Origin: a virus
Length of the DNA stretch: 23,403 bases
Strand: one strand, 5' to 3'
Virus record (IMG/VR): IMGVR_UViG_3300008217_000101
Coordinates: 1 to 23,403 of that record
Shown here: positions 23,379 through 23,403 of the stretch, in pieces
How positions within the stretch are numbered: the first letter of the stretch is position 1
Layout of the letters: each line of letters opens with the position of its first letter
The notes under the pieces: generated by a model
Told to the model about the DNA's origin: nothing
Database searches by the model: none
The model's input: the letters and a program-made list of their open reading frames with translations, nothing else
Program-made: the position numbers and the translations under genes

Positions 23379-23403
23379 ATTTAATTTCCGTTAATCATGG
23401 ATC

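Overview
This window is a late structural block of a contractile-tailed bacteriophage (myovirus, Caudoviricetes). Every supported gene is on the minus strand, so transcription runs from position 23403 towards 1. Genes are packed with overlaps (ATGA or TAATG junctions) or gaps of 1-15 nt. The only longer interval, 19949-20044, is itself an open reading frame interrupted by one amber codon. I see no tRNA, integrase, transposon, CRISPR or bacterial housekeeping gene. Base composition is moderate to AT-leaning. The family resemblances (gp25, gp6, a shared W-E-x-D-N-I-P fibre anchor) are those of T4-like phages, especially marine ones. The order spike - gp25/W - gp6/J - tail protein I - fibres is the same as the P2 V-W-J-I-H order.

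Layout in transcription order. (1) 23378-22275: gp5/gpV/VgrG-type central spike, an OB-fold plus a beta-helix needle, with no lysozyme domain. (2) 22273-19223: a large structural protein with a Cys-rich C-x10-C-x3-GGTW tandem repeat and a C-terminal LamG/concanavalin-like domain. It is cut by an in-frame TAG at 20047-20045, giving a 742-residue upstream part and a downstream part whose first ATG starts a 241-codon frame. (3) 19223-18759: gp25-like wedge protein. (4) 18762-17140: gp6/baseplate J-like wedge protein. (5) 17140-12965: very long tail-protein-I/gp7-like wedge protein. (6) 12968-7264 and 7248-6673: three consecutive genes that share one baseplate-proximal domain. One copy carries a ~200-residue insert. 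The second is fused to an alpha/beta-hydrolase-like domain and a complete type I sulfatase. The third is the bare domain. (7) 6671-433: two long fibre or spike proteins sharing a W-E-x-D-N-I-P N-terminal anchor, one of them with a right-handed beta-helix. (8) 426-1: start of another fibre-like gene, with a Pro-rich head and a long (Ala-Thr-Thr)n tract, running off the window.

Proposed working: genes 1 and 3-5 build the inner baseplate and wedges. The remaining genes decorate its rim with host-recognition and surface-degrading devices. The most unusual component is the 1509-residue tail protein with all type I sulfatase active-site residues, including the C-S-P-T-R formylglycine site. It suggests a virion that removes sulfate from a sulfated polysaccharide or capsule during adsorption. 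Upstream in the same protein is an esterase-like fold whose nucleophile serine position is a glycine. The second notable signal is the amber codon in the LamG domain, the only TAG among the stops in the window. It is either a nonsense mutation, a readthrough signal making short and long forms, or stop-codon recoding.
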